Counted from the first letter of the stretch, positions 27,632-37,143 are shown. The stretch: DNA of 64,000 nt from Ornithinibacillus californiensis (GCF_001038485.1 NZ_LDUE01000055.1:62001-126000); one strand, 5' to 3'. A program made the numbers and translations. The notes: generated by a model not told the origin, from the sequence alone.

Positions 27632-28633
27632 ATGTTAAACGGTACGGTTGAAAGTATAGCAAAAAACACGCTATTATATAGCTTTGTATTGAGTCAGCCA
27701 TTTGCCCTTTATGCTGGAGTTTATCCTATATTTGAAAATAAAACATTACTGGAAGCCGAGGAATTAGAATATGGTGACCACGGTGAAGCAGTACGAATAT
27801 TACAATATAAATTAAATGAGCTATCTTACTATGAGGACCAAGTTGATGGTGAGCTTGGTGTATTAACAGAGCACGCAATCAAAAAATTTCAGCGTGATCA
27901 TAATATGACCATTACAGGTCAAGCAGACAAAGAGACAATTCTTGCACTTATCGAAGTAGATATTGACAGACACATCAAAAGACTTGAAAATTTATCTGAC
28001 TCTGTTTATCCTGGATTGCAAAGCGAAGATGTAGAGATTGTGCAAGAGTCATTACAATACTTTGGATACTATGAAGGTGAGATTGATGGGATGTATGGTC
28101 CCTTAACGAAAAAGGCTGTTGAAATTGCAGAGGAAAAGCATGATATTGATTTTCTTGATGAAGCTCCACGGCAATCATTATCAGCCATGTATAATTCGGA
28201 AAGACAACAGGCTGTCACTGCTAGTGCACAAACTAAACCTAAAGCCAACATAAAAAATGTTACCGTCTCTGCCAACTATTCAGCAATTATTCAAACTGCA
28301 TATGCTCATGTAGGAACCCCGTACGTCTGGGGAGGAACATCTCCAGGTGGATTTGATTGTAGTGGTTTTTTACAGTATGTTCACAGTGTGCACGGTGTAA
28401 CACTTCCGAGAACTGTTAGTGATCTTTGGAATTTTGCTTCTCCAGTTAGCTCACTATCCGTAGGTGATTTGGTCTTCTATGAAACCTATAAGCCTGGACC
28501 ATCACATGCTGGTATTTACTTAGGAAATGGTCAATTTATTCATGCAGGTAATAACGGTGTAGAAGTAAGCAACATGGGAGAAGCATACTGGCAACAACGA
28601 TACTTAGGAGCAAAGCGAATTGGTGGTAATTAA
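27632..28633 (+). CDS. NlpC/P60 peptidoglycan endopeptidase with two PG-binding domains
   Basis: About 333 residues. A weak N-terminal hydrophobic segment is followed by two peptidoglycan-binding (PG_binding_1) repeats (about residues 45-110 and 128-185; YGDHGEAVRILQYKLNEL and LQSEDVEIVQESLQYFGYY). A C-terminal NlpC/P60 domain follows: catalytic Cys in GGFDCSGFLQYV, His in SHAGIYLGNG, third His in FIHAGN. It likely cuts stem peptides in the wall. ATG at 27632 is nine bases after GAAAGGGG; a TTG at 27626 is less likely. Single gene with a strong terminator. Confidence 0.87.
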   Translation: MLNGTVESIAKNTLLYSFVLSQPFALYAGVYPIFENKTLLEAEELEYGDHGEAVRILQYKLNELSYYEDQVDGELGVLTEHAIKKFQRDHNMTITGQADKETILALIEVDIDRHIKRLENLSDSVYPGLQSEDVEIVQESLQYFGYYEGEIDGMYGPLTKKAVEIAEEKHDIDFLDEAPRQSLSAMYNSERQQAVTASAQTKPKANIKNVTVSANYSAIIQTAYAHVGTPYVWGGTSPGGFDCSGFLQYVHSVHGVTLPRTVSDLWNFASPVSSLSVGDLVFYETYKPGPSHAGIYLGNGQFIHAGNNGVEVSNMGEAYWQQRYLGAKRIGGN

Positions 28634-28640
28634 ATGTCTA

Positions 28641-28671
28641 GGAGCTTGAAATTGGATTCAAGCTCCTTTAT
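28641..28671 (+). terminator. Terminator after NlpC/P60 gene
   Basis: Perfect 10-bp stem GGAGCTTGAA (28641-28650) / TTCAAGCTCC (28657-28666), followed by TTTATTC. Confidence 0.85.
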
Positions 28672-28718
28672 TCTTGATGAACAAACTAGTTAGCATTTAT
28701 ATTAGTGAGTATAATCAC

Positions 28719-29267
28719 CTATTTAAATCGACTTTCCCTGTTCTTGATCCAACATACAGCTTCCTGAAAGTTCTCAGCAATAAAGTCAGGTTCCACATCT
28801 GCCCAACTACCAAAATATTCTTGATTCTTATATTTATGATATGCTTCTTTACCAGCACCAGTCTTGACTAGTATTTTTAGGCATTTTACCTCGTTAGCGG
28901 CTATCAAATCTGTCCACCTATCTCCAATAACAATGCATTCTTCCAGTTCTAGATTATTCTCTTTTGCAGCTTGAAGCAACATTCCTATAGAAGGTTTTCT
29001 ACAGGAGCAACCTTCCATATGTTGGTGTGGGCAAATAAAGACCTTATCAAACCCGAATCCTTTTAGCTCTTTCTCATAGTCCTCTCTTTTAGCTTCACCT
29101 CTGGAGATTCCTGGTTGATTGGTAAATGAAATAATAAGAAAATCTAATTCCTTTAAGTCGACTATCGATGTTTCGACATTCGGATACAACTCAAATTCTC
29201 CTGGATAAATTACATGTTCAGATCCACCAATCGTACCATCTCTATCTATAAAAATTGCTTTTGGCAA
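28719..29267 (-). CDS. HAD-IIIA family hydrolase (GmhB/histidinol-phosphatase-like)
   Basis: About 182 residues. HAD motif I is AIFIDRDGTI near the N-terminus, motif II ISFTNQPGI, and motif IV VIGDRWTDL. A CPHQHMEGCSCRKP insertion holds the zinc-type Cys/His cluster of the D,D-heptose-bisphosphate phosphatase group. The substrate is unknown. The likely start is TTG at 29267, which gives MPKAIFIDRDG and has AGGGGGGAA upstream; an ATG at 29321 lies in the previous gene's terminator region and is unlikely. Confidence 0.82.
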   Translation of the reverse strand: MPKAIFIDRDGTIGGSEHVIYPGEFELYPNVETSIVDLKELDFLIISFTNQPGISRGEAKREDYEKELKGFGFDKVFICPHQHMEGCSCRKPSIGMLLQAAKENNLELEECIVIGDRWTDLIAANEVKCLKILVKTGAGKEAYHKYKNQEYFGSWADVEPDFIAENFQEAVCWIKNRESRFK

Positions 29268-29302
29268 AAATATTCCCCCTATTTTAAGTCTACCCTCTCT
29301 GT

Positions 29303-29336
29303 AAAAAAAAGAGAATGACATAGTTTCATCATTCTC
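29303..29336 (-). terminator. Terminator of YpgQ-like gene
   Basis: On the minus strand GAGAATGA pairs with TCATTCTC, followed by eight T. It begins 10 bases after the stop of the gene at 29346. Confidence 0.85.
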
Positions 29337-29345
29337 CTTCCAGCA

Positions 29346-29939
29346 TCATTTCCACTCATCAAAAAATTGCTCTAAATACGTTTCTATAAAGGCATGCCTT
29401 TTCGTGGCAATAATCTTAGCAGCGTCAGTATGTAACGTGTCCTTTAGCCTTAGAATTTTGTCATAGAAGTGTTGGACAGAGGTGCCATCCTTATCTTCAT
29501 CGTGATACAAAAGCTGTCCCTTAGCGCCCCCATAGGCAAATGTTCTAGCAATACCAATCGCTCCAATAGCATCAATTCGATCAGCATCTTGAATGATTTT
29601 CCCTTCCATCGTCATCGGGACTTTACCTTGACTAAAAGAAACATCATCAATTGCTAGATGAATCTTCTCCAATTGTTCCTTGGTAACATTTATAGAAATG
29701 AGAAAGTTATCCATTTCATTTAATGCTTTGACAGGTTCAGAGAAGAGCTTCTTATCACCTACATCATGTAGCCACGCTCCAACTGTACAAATAAAGTTAT
29801 CTGCACCTTCTTCTTCGGCAATCTTGCTAGCTATATTAGCCACCCGCCTTAGATGAAAGTAATCATGTCCAGTTGAATCGTTTCCAAACAGCTCCTGGCA
29901 ATAACCTTGTATTAACTTAATCCGTTCGTGAGAATTCAT
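29346..29939 (-). CDS. HD-domain phosphohydrolase (YpgQ-like)
   Basis: A 197-residue HD superfamily protein. Metal ligands are seen as GHDYFHLRRV, the HD pair in GAWLHDVGDKK, and DADRIDAIGAIG. The pattern matches B. subtilis YpgQ and E. coli YedJ, a group that includes nucleotide pyrophosphohydrolases. The in vivo substrate is not established. It starts at the stop of fhs (one-base overlap), so the two are co-transcribed. Confidence 0.82.
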   Translation of the reverse strand: MNSHERIKLIQGYCQELFGNDSTGHDYFHLRRVANIASKIAEEEGADNFICTVGAWLHDVGDKKLFSEPVKALNEMDNFLISINVTKEQLEKIHLAIDDVSFSQGKVPMTMEGKIIQDADRIDAIGAIGIARTFAYGGAKGQLLYHDEDKDGTSVQHFYDKILRLKDTLHTDAAKIIATKRHAFIETYLEQFFDEWK

Positions 29940-31609
29940 TAAAATAACCCTACTATTTTTCCATTATCTGTTACGTTCATATTTAATGCAGCTGGTCGCT
30001 TCGGTAAACCAGGCATTGTCATGATATCGCCAGTCAATGCTACAATAAATCCAGCACCGATAGATGGTCGTAACTCTCTAATTGTAATCGTGAATCCTGT
30101 TGGTCTTCCTAACAGAGCAGGGTTATCCGAAAGAGAGTATTGTGTTTTAGCCATACAAACCGGTAAGTTATCCCAGCCTTGCTTTTCAAAGTATGCGAGT
30201 TGTTTCTTCGCTTTCGAAGAAAATTCCACACCCGCAGCTCCATATACAGTTTTAGCAATTTTATCAATTTTTGTTTCTATCGAATCTTCTAAATCATACA
30301 CTCGCTTAAAGTTTTTCTCTTTCGTCTCAACAGTCTGGACGATTTTTTCAGCAAGTTCTAATCCACCTTCTCCACCCTTAGCCCAAACATCTGTTAGGGC
30401 AACCTCATAGCCCTTTTCATCACACCAAGCTTTAATATATTCCACTTCATTAGATGTGTCTGTCGGAAATTTATTAATGGCAATGACGAAAGGTAGACCA
30501 AAGAATTGGATAGTTTCTATATGCTTTTGCAGATTTTCCATACCCGCTTTTAATGCATCAATGTTTTCATTAGTTAATTGGTCCTTAGGTACTCCCCCAT
30601 GCATTTTCAAAGCTCGAACAGTAGCTACTATGACAACTGCATCAGTATCAATATCACCAGCTCTAGTTTTAATATCTAGAAATTTCTCAGCACCTAAGTC
30701 TGCTCCAAATCCCGCTTCCGTAACCACATAGTCACCAAGTTTAGCTGCAGTTTTGGTTGCAATAATACTATTACACCCATGAGCTATATTAGCAAAAGGT
30801 CCACCATGAATAATAGCTGGTGTATTTTCGATTGTTTGGACTAAATTTGGCTTAATAGCATCTTTCAGTAATAGTGTTAGAGCACCTTCCACTTTTAAAT
30901 CTCGGACATATATAGGCTCTTCTTGATATGTATAACCAATCATTATATTCGAGATTCGCTCTTTTAAATCCTGCAAGTTATTGGACAAGCAAAGAATAGC
31001 CATAATTTCTGAAGCGACGGTAATATTAAAGCCTTCTTCTCTAGGTACACCACGTAAAGGTCCACCTAGTCCGACCACAATTTGCCTTAGAGCGCGGTCA
31101 TTCATATCCATAACTCGCTTAAATTCAATTCTTCTTGGATCTATATTTAACGTATTGCCTTGATGAATATGGTTATCAATCATTGCAGCTAATGCATTAT
31201 TGGCACTTGTTATTGCATGCAGATCACCAGTGAAATGGAGATTGATATCCTCCATTGGCAACACTTGAGAATAACCTCCCCCTGCTGCACCACCTTTAAT
31301 TCCCATTACCGGACCAAGCGATGGCTCCCTCAAGGCTATAACAGCCTTTTTACCGATTTTATTTAATGCTTGGCCTAATCCCACTGTAACAGTAGATTTT
31401 CCCTCTCCTGCAGGTGTTGGGCTGATTGCAGTAACTAAAATTACTTTACCGTTTGTTTTATGAGCTAATGATTCTAGAAGCTTGTCTGATAATTTGGCCT
31501 TCGTATGTCCATACGGCTCATAATCTTCATAAGTTAAATTAAGATCTTCAGCTATTTTATGTATTGGTAGTAATGTCGCTTCTTGGGCAATTTCAATATC
31601 TGTTTTCAT
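29939..31609 (-). CDS. fhs: Formate-tetrahydrofolate ligase
   Basis: A 556-residue FTHFS that makes 10-formyl-THF from formate, ATP and THF. The ATP-binding loop [15 protein letters not shown] is near residues 66-80. [20 protein letters not shown] and [14 protein letters not shown] are highly conserved. Full length. Part of one-carbon metabolism with thyA/dfrA nearby. B. subtilis 168 lacks this enzyme, while many Bacillaceae have it. About 350 bp separates it from the divergent cold-shock gene. Confidence 0.95.
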   Translation of the reverse strand: MKTDIEIAQEATLLPIHKIAEDLNLTYEDYEPYGHTKAKLSDKLLESLAHKTNGKVILVTAISPTPAGEGKSTVTVGLGQALNKIGKKAVIALREPSLGPVMGIKGGAAGGGYSQVLPMEDINLHFTGDLHAITSANNALAAMIDNHIHQGNTLNIDPRRIEFKRVMDMNDRALRQIVVGLGGPLRGVPREEGFNITVASEIMAILCLSNNLQDLKERISNIMIGYTYQEEPIYVRDLKVEGALTLLLKDAIKPNLVQTIENTPAIIHGGPFANIAHGCNSIIATKTAAKLGDYVVTEAGFGADLGAEKFLDIKTRAGDIDTDAVVIVATVRALKMHGGVPKDQLTNENIDALKAGMENLQKHIETIQFFGLPFVIAINKFPTDTSNEVEYIKAWCDEKGYEVALTDVWAKGGEGGLELAEKIVQTVETKEKNFKRVYDLEDSIETKIDKIAKTVYGAAGVEFSSKAKKQLAYFEKQGWDNLPVCMAKTQYSLSDNPALLGRPTGFTITIRELRPSIGAGFIVALTGDIMTMPGLPKRPAALNMNVTDNGKIVGLF

Positions 31610-31762
31610 GTTCCCATCCTTTCAACCATTTTTTGGACTTTAAAACTGATTAAAACGTACATAAATAACCATAATATCGATATAATATAATTATACAATG
31701 AATGTCAGTTAAATAACAGACAGATTGGTTGGATTATTCAGCATTATGTACCAATTTGCAAC

Positions 31763-31791
31763 TTGACTGACTTTTTAAAATGAGCTATAGT
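31763..31791 (+). promoter_or_regulatory. Promoter of cold-shock gene
   Basis: TTGACT (31763-31768), 17-base spacer, TATAGT (31786-31791). The transcript would start near 31798 and have a leader of about 160 bases before the ATG at 31958. Long leaders are characteristic of cold-shock mRNAs. A small hairpin, ACTTC...GAAGT, lies early in the leader. Confidence 0.7.
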
Positions 31792-31957
31792 TGACACAAG
31801 CAAAGAGGATTTATGGATCATTAAAATGGTGACTTCGACTTAAAAGAAGTGGGTTAATTTGATCCAATCTTTCTGTCTTAGTTACCTTTTTTGATACTCA
31901 TTTTTCTGATTTGTATTAACACGTTTTACGTGAAAGTTTTTAGGAGGATTATTTAAC

Positions 31958-32158
31958 ATGGAAAACGGAGTAGTAAAATGGTTTAACGCAGAAAAAGGTT
32001 ATGGTTTTATTTCTACTGAAGGTGGAGACGATGTATTTGTTCACTTCTCTGCTATTCAAGGTGAAGGCTTTAAGTCTTTAGAAGAAGGTCAAGAAGTTAC
32101 CTTCGAAATCGTTGATGGCGATCGTGGACCACAAGCTGCAAATGTAGTTAAAAAGTAA
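31958..32158 (+). CDS. cspB: Cold-shock protein (CspB family)
   Basis: A 66-residue cold-shock domain protein that binds single-stranded RNA and DNA. RNP1 is KGYGFI and RNP2 is VFVHFSAI. A strong ribosome site, AGGAGG, precedes the ATG. Very highly conserved; whether it corresponds to CspB, CspC or CspD of B. subtilis cannot be decided. Followed directly by a terminator. Confidence 0.93.
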   Translation: MENGVVKWFNAEKGYGFISTEGGDDVFVHFSAIQGEGFKSLEEGQEVTFEIVDGDRGPQAANVVKK

Positions 32159-32175
32159 AAGAAACCTATATAATA

Positions 32176-32208
32176 AAAACGGTAATCGACTAGATTACCG
32201 TTTTTTTA
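32176..32208 (+). terminator. Terminator of cold-shock gene
   Basis: AACGGTAATC (32179-32188) pairs with GATTACCGTT (32193-32202), followed by a run of seven T. Confidence 0.9.
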
Positions 32209-32258
32209 ATACCTTAAAAAAATATATAATAACTGCCTGTGGATAAATAGACATAAAC

Positions 32259-32412
32259 GGCCACGTCCAGCTCCAGCGCCCAGGGACTAGCGAGACTTCC
32301 CTCACCTCCGTACGATAAGTCAACATCGACTCCCTCCGGTCGTCGTGTTTCCTTTATCTCCTTCGGCTCAGTCCAGTCCGTAGTCCCTAAACGGGCGCTT
32401 GCGCTTTTGTTC
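32259..32412. repeat. Structured GC-rich intergenic repeat element
   Basis: A block of about 150 bp, clearly richer in GC than its surroundings, lies between the cold-shock terminator and the bpsB stop codon. Its outer arms are complementary: AGCGCCC+AGGGACTA at 32275-32289 against TAGTCCCT (32381-32388) and GGGCGCT (32393-32399). It is bordered by CTCCAG and GCGCTTTTG. It resembles, from memory, dispersed non-coding repeats common in Bacillaceae genomes. An open frame through it is judged spurious. Confidence 0.7.
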
Positions 32413-32931
32413 TTAAACCTTAACATTTGTTGATAATGCTTTTTCTTCTGCTGGAATACGAATACGTAATAGCATTATATGGAGAATTGGAAAAACAATG
32501 GCAGTGATGTAGGCACCAAAAAGCATGGGAATAATAAATAATTCGACTGCTACAATAATATAATTCGGGTGCTTAACATATTTATATGGACCCTTCTTTA
32601 TTAAAGCAACTCTTGGCAGCACGATAATCTTCGTATTCCAAAACCGTCCCAAAGAATAGATGCACCAAATTCGTGCTAGTTGTGCAGCAATAAACACCAA
32701 AAAGTAAAAATAATTAAATGCTATTTCTTGATTGTTTATCTTTACCATCGTCTCCAGTAATACACTTAGAAAAAAGAGTGTATGTAAATAAATGAACCAC
32801 TTATAATGTTCGTTACCAGTTTCTATGCCCCCTCTTTCCTTCATCCATTTTTCATTATTTTTGGCAATAACAAGCTCTACAAGACGTTGCCCAATAATTA
32901 TTAAAATTAATAAGCTCATCCATACTTCCAT
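32413..32931 (-). CDS. bpsB: Isoprenylcysteine methyltransferase-like protein BpsB (YpbQ)
   Basis: A 172-residue membrane protein with four to five helices and the ICMT C-terminal motif (YKYVKHPNY...E). In B. subtilis BpsB (YpbQ) O-methylates the alkylpyrones made by the type III polyketide synthase BpsA. The ATG overlaps the bpsA stop (TAATG), which indicates coupling. The stop codon lies immediately at the edge of the structured repeat. Confidence 0.88.
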   Translation of the reverse strand: MEVWMSLLILIIIGQRLVELVIAKNNEKWMKERGGIETGNEHYKWFIYLHTLFFLSVLLETMVKINNQEIAFNYFYFLVFIAAQLARIWCIYSLGRFWNTKIIVLPRVALIKKGPYKYVKHPNYIIVAVELFIIPMLFGAYITAIVFPILHIMLLRIRIPAEEKALSTNVKV

Positions 32932-34016
32932 TATTTATCCCACTCCAATAATAATATTTCTGAACTAAAACCTGGTCCTAATGCACATAGTATCCCCTTA
33001 TCGCCCATATTCATATCGGCCTGTAGCCACTTTTGTAACACATATTGGACCGTTGCTGAAGACATATTACCATGATCCTGAAGTACCTCAGAGGAATAAT
33101 GTATCTGTTCATTGGATATGGAGAGTGCATCTTTCATCGCATCAATTACTTTCTTACCCCCAGGATGTGCAATAAGCCCAGCTATATCCTTTACTGTTAT
33201 TCCTTTATATTGAAGAAAGTCTTCCATATGGCTCTTCCATATCGAGTCCACTAGTGCTGGAATACTTTTTGAAAAAACAACTTCAAACCCTGAATCGATT
33301 ACCTTCCACCCCATAACATCTGTACTATCTTTTTTGGTATAAGAACTATAATCCTTAATAATTGGGGACGCCTTCGATAATTGACTACGAAATGGTGAAT
33401 TTTCTCCAATAAGCAAAGCTGCACTAATTCCATCGCCAAATAATGCTGTTCCAATTAAATTGCTTTTTTTATGGTCGCTTTTTTGAAATGTTAAACTACA
33501 TATCTCACAATTAACAAGCAGTGCTGATTTCGTTGGATTTGCCCTTAGCCAATTAAATACTCTAGATAGACCTATAGCTCCTCCAGCACAGCCTAATCCC
33601 CATAACGGCATACGTTCTACTTGTTCTCTAAATGGACGCTCATTCATGAGAAATGTGTCAATTGATGGCGTTGAGATTCCTGTGCTTGATACAAATGCGA
33701 TTAAATCAATATCCTCATATGATATCTTTTTATGCAAATTAGCTTTTGCTAAACAATCATCCATAGCTACTAATGAATACTCAATGGCGTTCTGATGGTA
33801 TAAGCGATTCCTTTCTTGAAAACTGTGATCTTCTAAAAACCACTCTTCTCCTACAACAAATTGTCTATGATGAATTGATGCATTATCAAATACTGGTAGC
33901 AATCGATTTATTTCACGGTCTGTATAACTAAATATATTTTTGACCATATCTTTAACTCTATTTTGCTCTAATTCATACTTTGGCAGAGCCTTACCTACAG
34001 AACATATAATCGCCAT
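32931..34016 (-). CDS. bpsA: Type III polyketide synthase BpsA
   Basis: About 361 residues, chalcone-synthase fold. The catalytic cysteine is in WGLGCAGGAIGL. Conserved His and Asn lie in LIAHPGGKKVIDA and YSSEVLQDHGNMSSATV. It condenses long-chain acyl-CoA with malonyl-CoA into alkylpyrones. ATG at 34016 has AGGTGAG upstream; five in-frame codons before it are unlikely. Operon with bpsB, as in B. subtilis. Confidence 0.92.
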   Translation of the reverse strand: MAIICSVGKALPKYELEQNRVKDMVKNIFSYTDREINRLLPVFDNASIHHRQFVVGEEWFLEDHSFQERNRLYHQNAIEYSLVAMDDCLAKANLHKKISYEDIDLIAFVSSTGISTPSIDTFLMNERPFREQVERMPLWGLGCAGGAIGLSRVFNWLRANPTKSALLVNCEICSLTFQKSDHKKSNLIGTALFGDGISAALLIGENSPFRSQLSKASPIIKDYSSYTKKDSTDVMGWKVIDSGFEVVFSKSIPALVDSIWKSHMEDFLQYKGITVKDIAGLIAHPGGKKVIDAMKDALSISNEQIHYSSEVLQDHGNMSSATVQYVLQKWLQADMNMGDKGILCALGPGFSSEILLLEWDK

Positions 34017-34260
34017 TGTCTCACCTTTCAAAAAGCAATTTTTAGAGTTAGTTTGTAACGGTTTTCATAATTTATTACTTTTTTTTACATCTTCTGCCAA
34101 AATTCACTTGGGCAAAAAGGTTAAAAACGTGGAATAACAAGGGTTCATAACGACTATTTCACAAAAATTGAGCGTTAGAATAACGGTATTTTTTTGGCGT
34201 GAAATTTGTGTATGATGAAATTGTAACAACGACTACAAATAAAAAGGGAGGCAATCTCTA

Positions 34261-34399
34261 ATGCGAAAAGATGAAGTTCAGGAAGCATCTGAGAAAGAAA
34301 AGCCCAGTCTAAAAGGAACAATCATTTCGGTAAAGGTTTTAGTGTCTTAATTATTATTTCTTGGGTTGGAGCTTTTGTGTTATTTATTTCGAGGTAACT
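34261..34399 (+). pseudogene. ba3-type cytochrome oxidase subunit IIa remnant (frameshifted)
   Basis: A strong ribosome site (AAAGGGAGG) and ATG at 34261 begin MRKDEVQEASEKEKPSLKGT, but the frame stops at 34350. In a shifted frame the single membrane helix continues (VLIIISWVGAFVLFISR) and stops at 34399. This is the short subunit IIa that precedes subunits II and I in ba3 oxidase operons, broken by one frameshift. Confidence 0.75.
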
Positions 34400-34425
34400 A
34401 TAGCAAAAAGGGAGTGTGAATGAAT

Positions 34426-34513
34426 TATGCATTTCCATAAGTATGAAAATATTTGGTTATTATTTGGAATTGGGCATCACATGATGTATGCCACTGTGGA
34501 GGTGTATGAATAA
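34426..34513 (+). pseudogene. ba3-type cytochrome oxidase subunit II remnant (truncated)
   Basis: MHFHKYENIWLLFGIG matches the N-terminal start of a ba3 oxidase subunit II. After about 28 codons it ends at a TAA at 34511-34513. The rest of subunit II, including the CuA domain (about 130 residues expected), is absent. GGGAGTG precedes the start. The stop abuts the ATG of the subunit I remnant. Confidence 0.7.
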
Positions 34514-35577
34514 TGCATTTAGCAAAACATGAGACTCATACAAAAACATCTATCGAAGCTCTACCTACCTCTATACCTGAATCAAGGCTTTATATGTCTT
34601 ATATTTCTGTTTCTTTTATTTCAGTATTTATAGGTGGATTAATGGGTTTACTACAAGTACTAGTACGATCAGGAAAGTTCACTCTACCAGCTGGAATTGA
34701 TTACTATCAAGTTCTGACAGTGCATGGTGTAATCTTAGGTCTTGTACTAACTACTTACTTTATTATTGGTTTCCATTTCTCATTAATGGGAAAAACGGTA
34801 GGAATTCATTAAAACAACGAAAAGTTGCTTGGATCGCATTCTGGATTAAGGTAATTGGTACAGTAATGACTGCAGTTACATTTCTTTATGGTGAAGCAAG
34901 TGTTCTTTATACGTTTTATGCTCCATTATGACCTCATCCTGCATTTTATATTGGTCTTGCCTTAGTTATCGTTGGTAGTTGGGTTGCAGGATTTGTTAAT
35001 TGGTCACAGTTAAGAGTATGGAAAAAAGCACATCCTGAAAAAACACCACTACTTGCATTCATGGTTACAATTAATACATTATTATGGTTTATAGCATCAC
35101 TAGGTGTTTCAGCTGCTGTGTTGATTTTAACACCAAAAATTAATCGATTATGTATCATTCAAGCCATTACATGGACTGTTGGTATGACAATTATGTCAGG
35201 CACGATGCTATCCAAGGTTTATTAGGCGCACCAAGATGCTCTCTTACTCTGAGTATGGTGGTGACGAACAAGTTACGGAATGGGTTAAATACCAAATGGC
35301 TCAGGCTATTGGAGGAACCATCTTATTCATTGGTATCGTATTAATGGTTTACATCTTTATTAAACTTACATTCTTTGCTCCAAATGGTGTAGAAGAATTC
35401 CCTATTGCTGAAGAAGAAGATGACGCAGAACCTACTCCAGCATTCTTTGAAAATTGGAAGTTATTGATTGGTATTACAGTAGCCTTAATCCTTGCTGCTT
35501 ACACAAAACCATTTATAGAGATTCTGCAAACATCACCACCAGAATCCGTACCATTCGACTTCCCGATTGGAAGATAA
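34513..35577 (+). pseudogene. ba3-type cytochrome c oxidase subunit I remnant
   Basis: The start MHLAKHETHTKTSIEALPTS and helices I-II are readable, including the first haem-ligand region LTVHGVILGLVLTTYF. A frameshift occurs near 34800, then a TGA at 34929-34931. The frame continues to VSAAVLILTPK, then jumps directly to INRLCIIQAITWTVGM, a segment that lies about 220 codons later in intact enzymes. Two more shifts occur between 35200 and 35250. The C-terminal helix region and tail (about 35250-35577) are intact. The helices with the other haem and CuB ligands are gone, so it is inactive. Confidence 0.85.
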
Positions 35578-35590
35578 CTAAGTACAAACT

Positions 35591-35625
35591 AAAGGCCCGT
35601 TCCACAATTAGGAACGGGCTTCTAT
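35591..35625. terminator. Terminator after the oxidase remnant
   Basis: GCCCGTTCC (35594-35602) / GGAACGGGC (35611-35619) stem with a short T-rich tail. It is shared with the convergent carboxypeptidase gene. Confidence 0.7.
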
Positions 35626-35643
35626 ATTATCATGATATTAAAA

Positions 35644-37143
35644 TTAAAACTTATAAATATCTTGGTATTTTGTAGTCAAATAATTAATGAGGTAATCCGG
35701 ATTTAACCCTTCCCCAGTTACATCGCTTAATATTTCTAGTGGTTTCTTCATTTTCCCATGCTGATGGATGTGCTCCGTTAACCAGCTTCTAATCGGCGAT
35801 AGATCACCAGACTTTATCGCAGCATCGATATCAATCGTTTCACTCATCTTATGCTTAAACTGTGCTGCATACATATAACCTAACGCATAGGAAGGGAAAT
35901 AACCAAAGTCACCACCAGCCCAGTGTATATCTTGTAAAACTCCCTCTCTATCTGATGGTGGTTCAACTCCTAAGTACTCCACCATCTTCTCATTCCAAAG
36001 TTTCGGAAGGTCTTTAACTTGAATTTCATCATTAATTAATGCCTTCTCTAGTTCATAACGAACCATTATATGTAATGGGTAAGTTAATTCATCCGCTTCA
36101 ATTCGAATAAGTGATGGTTTTACTTCATTCACTGCATGATAAAAATCTTTTAATTCTACACGCTCAAAATGACTAGGTGCAAACTTTTTAAATAGGTCAT
36201 AATGAGATTCCCAAAAAACTCTATTTCTACCTAAGAAATTCTCCCAGAACAGTGATTGCGATTCATGGATTCCCATGGACGTACCAGAAGCAAGCGGTGA
36301 ACCTTCTAATTTTTTATCAATATTTTGTTCGTATAATGCATGTCCCGCTTCATGAATAATTCCGAAAACTGCCGTTCGAAAATCTTGTTCATCATAGCGA
36401 GTTGTAATTCGTACATCATTGAGATTGATTGTAATTTCAAATGGATGAATCGTGTCATCTAAGCGTCCTGCCTCAAAGTCATATCCCATTCTGTTTAAAA
36501 TTTCAATAGAGAACAATTCTTGGTCGGACTTAGGAAAATGCGTACTTAATAGTTCAGTATTAGGTTTAACAGAACTGCCTTGCGTTTTTTGAAGTAGCTC
36601 TGTAAGCGATTTGCGTACTTTTGGGAATACTTCATCAAGCGTTTTAACAGTCATTCCAGGTTCATAATTGTTTAGAAGCGCATCATATATATTGTCTTCA
36701 TATCCCCAATAATTGGCAAACTTTTTATTAAAAGCTACCAGTTTTTCTAAATACGGTTGAAATAATGAGAAATCAGCTTTCTCTCTCGCCTCTTGCCAAA
36801 TGGCTTCCGATTTAGATTGAAGCATGACATATTCCTTGTATTCAGAATCTGGTATTTTTCTGTTTCGCTCATAGTTTTCTAAGCATTCTAGTACTGACTT
36901 TTGGATAATTTCATTTTTTGTCCTATCTCTAAGTTCATCAATAAAAGCTTTCATCTTATCAGAAACTTGCATTTGATGGAGCTTTTGAGATAAATAACCC
37001 ACTACTTCAGAGCGTTGCTCTACCCCTTTTTTGGGAATTTTAGTTCGTAGATCCCATTGAATTAATGTCACTGCTTCTCGTATGGCATTCATTTCTTTTA
37101 AATACTCTTGGAATGCCTGCTCTTTTTCTGTAAGATTGGCCAT
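35644..37143 (-). CDS. ypwA: Thermostable carboxypeptidase 1 (Taq family, M32)
   Basis: A 499-residue M32 metallocarboxypeptidase. The zinc site HEAGH in GIIHEAGHALYEQ is near residue 264, followed by GIHESQSLFWEN with the third ligand. It removes C-terminal residues from peptides in the cytosol. Length is normal. The ATG overlaps the upstream ypsC stop by one base. Similar to B. subtilis YpwA. Confidence 0.93.
   Translation of the reverse strand: MANLTEKEQAFQEYLKEMNAIREAVTLIQWDLRTKIPKKGVEQRSEVVGYLSQKLHQMQVSDKMKAFIDELRDRTKNEIIQKSVLECLENYERNRKIPDSEYKEYVMLQSKSEAIWQEAREKADFSLFQPYLEKLVAFNKKFANYWGYEDNIYDALLNNYEPGMTVKTLDEVFPKVRKSLTELLQKTQGSSVKPNTELLSTHFPKSDQELFSIEILNRMGYDFEAGRLDDTIHPFEITINLNDVRITTRYDEQDFRTAVFGIIHEAGHALYEQNIDKKLEGSPLASGTSMGIHESQSLFWENFLGRNRVFWESHYDLFKKFAPSHFERVELKDFYHAVNEVKPSLIRIEADELTYPLHIMVRYELEKALINDEIQVKDLPKLWNEKMVEYLGVEPPSDREGVLQDIHWAGGDFGYFPSYALGYMYAAQFKHKMSETIDIDAAIKSGDLSPIRSWLTEHIHQHGKMKKPLEILSDVTGEGLNPDYLINYLTTKYQDIYKF

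Noticed and set aside
30021-30410. Plus-strand frame of 129 codons inside fhs
   Set aside because: Antisense shadow of a highly conserved enzyme, no ribosome site.
31610-31762. Riboswitch upstream of fhs
   Set aside because: The 150-bp region is AT-rich with only promoter-like stretches (TATAAT-type). No stable aptamer or terminator pairing is visible.
32214-32426. Open frame of 70 codons on the minus strand through the structured repeat
   Set aside because: It has no ribosome site, begins inside bpsB, and its composition is dictated by the repeat. Such frames are common artefacts of these elements.
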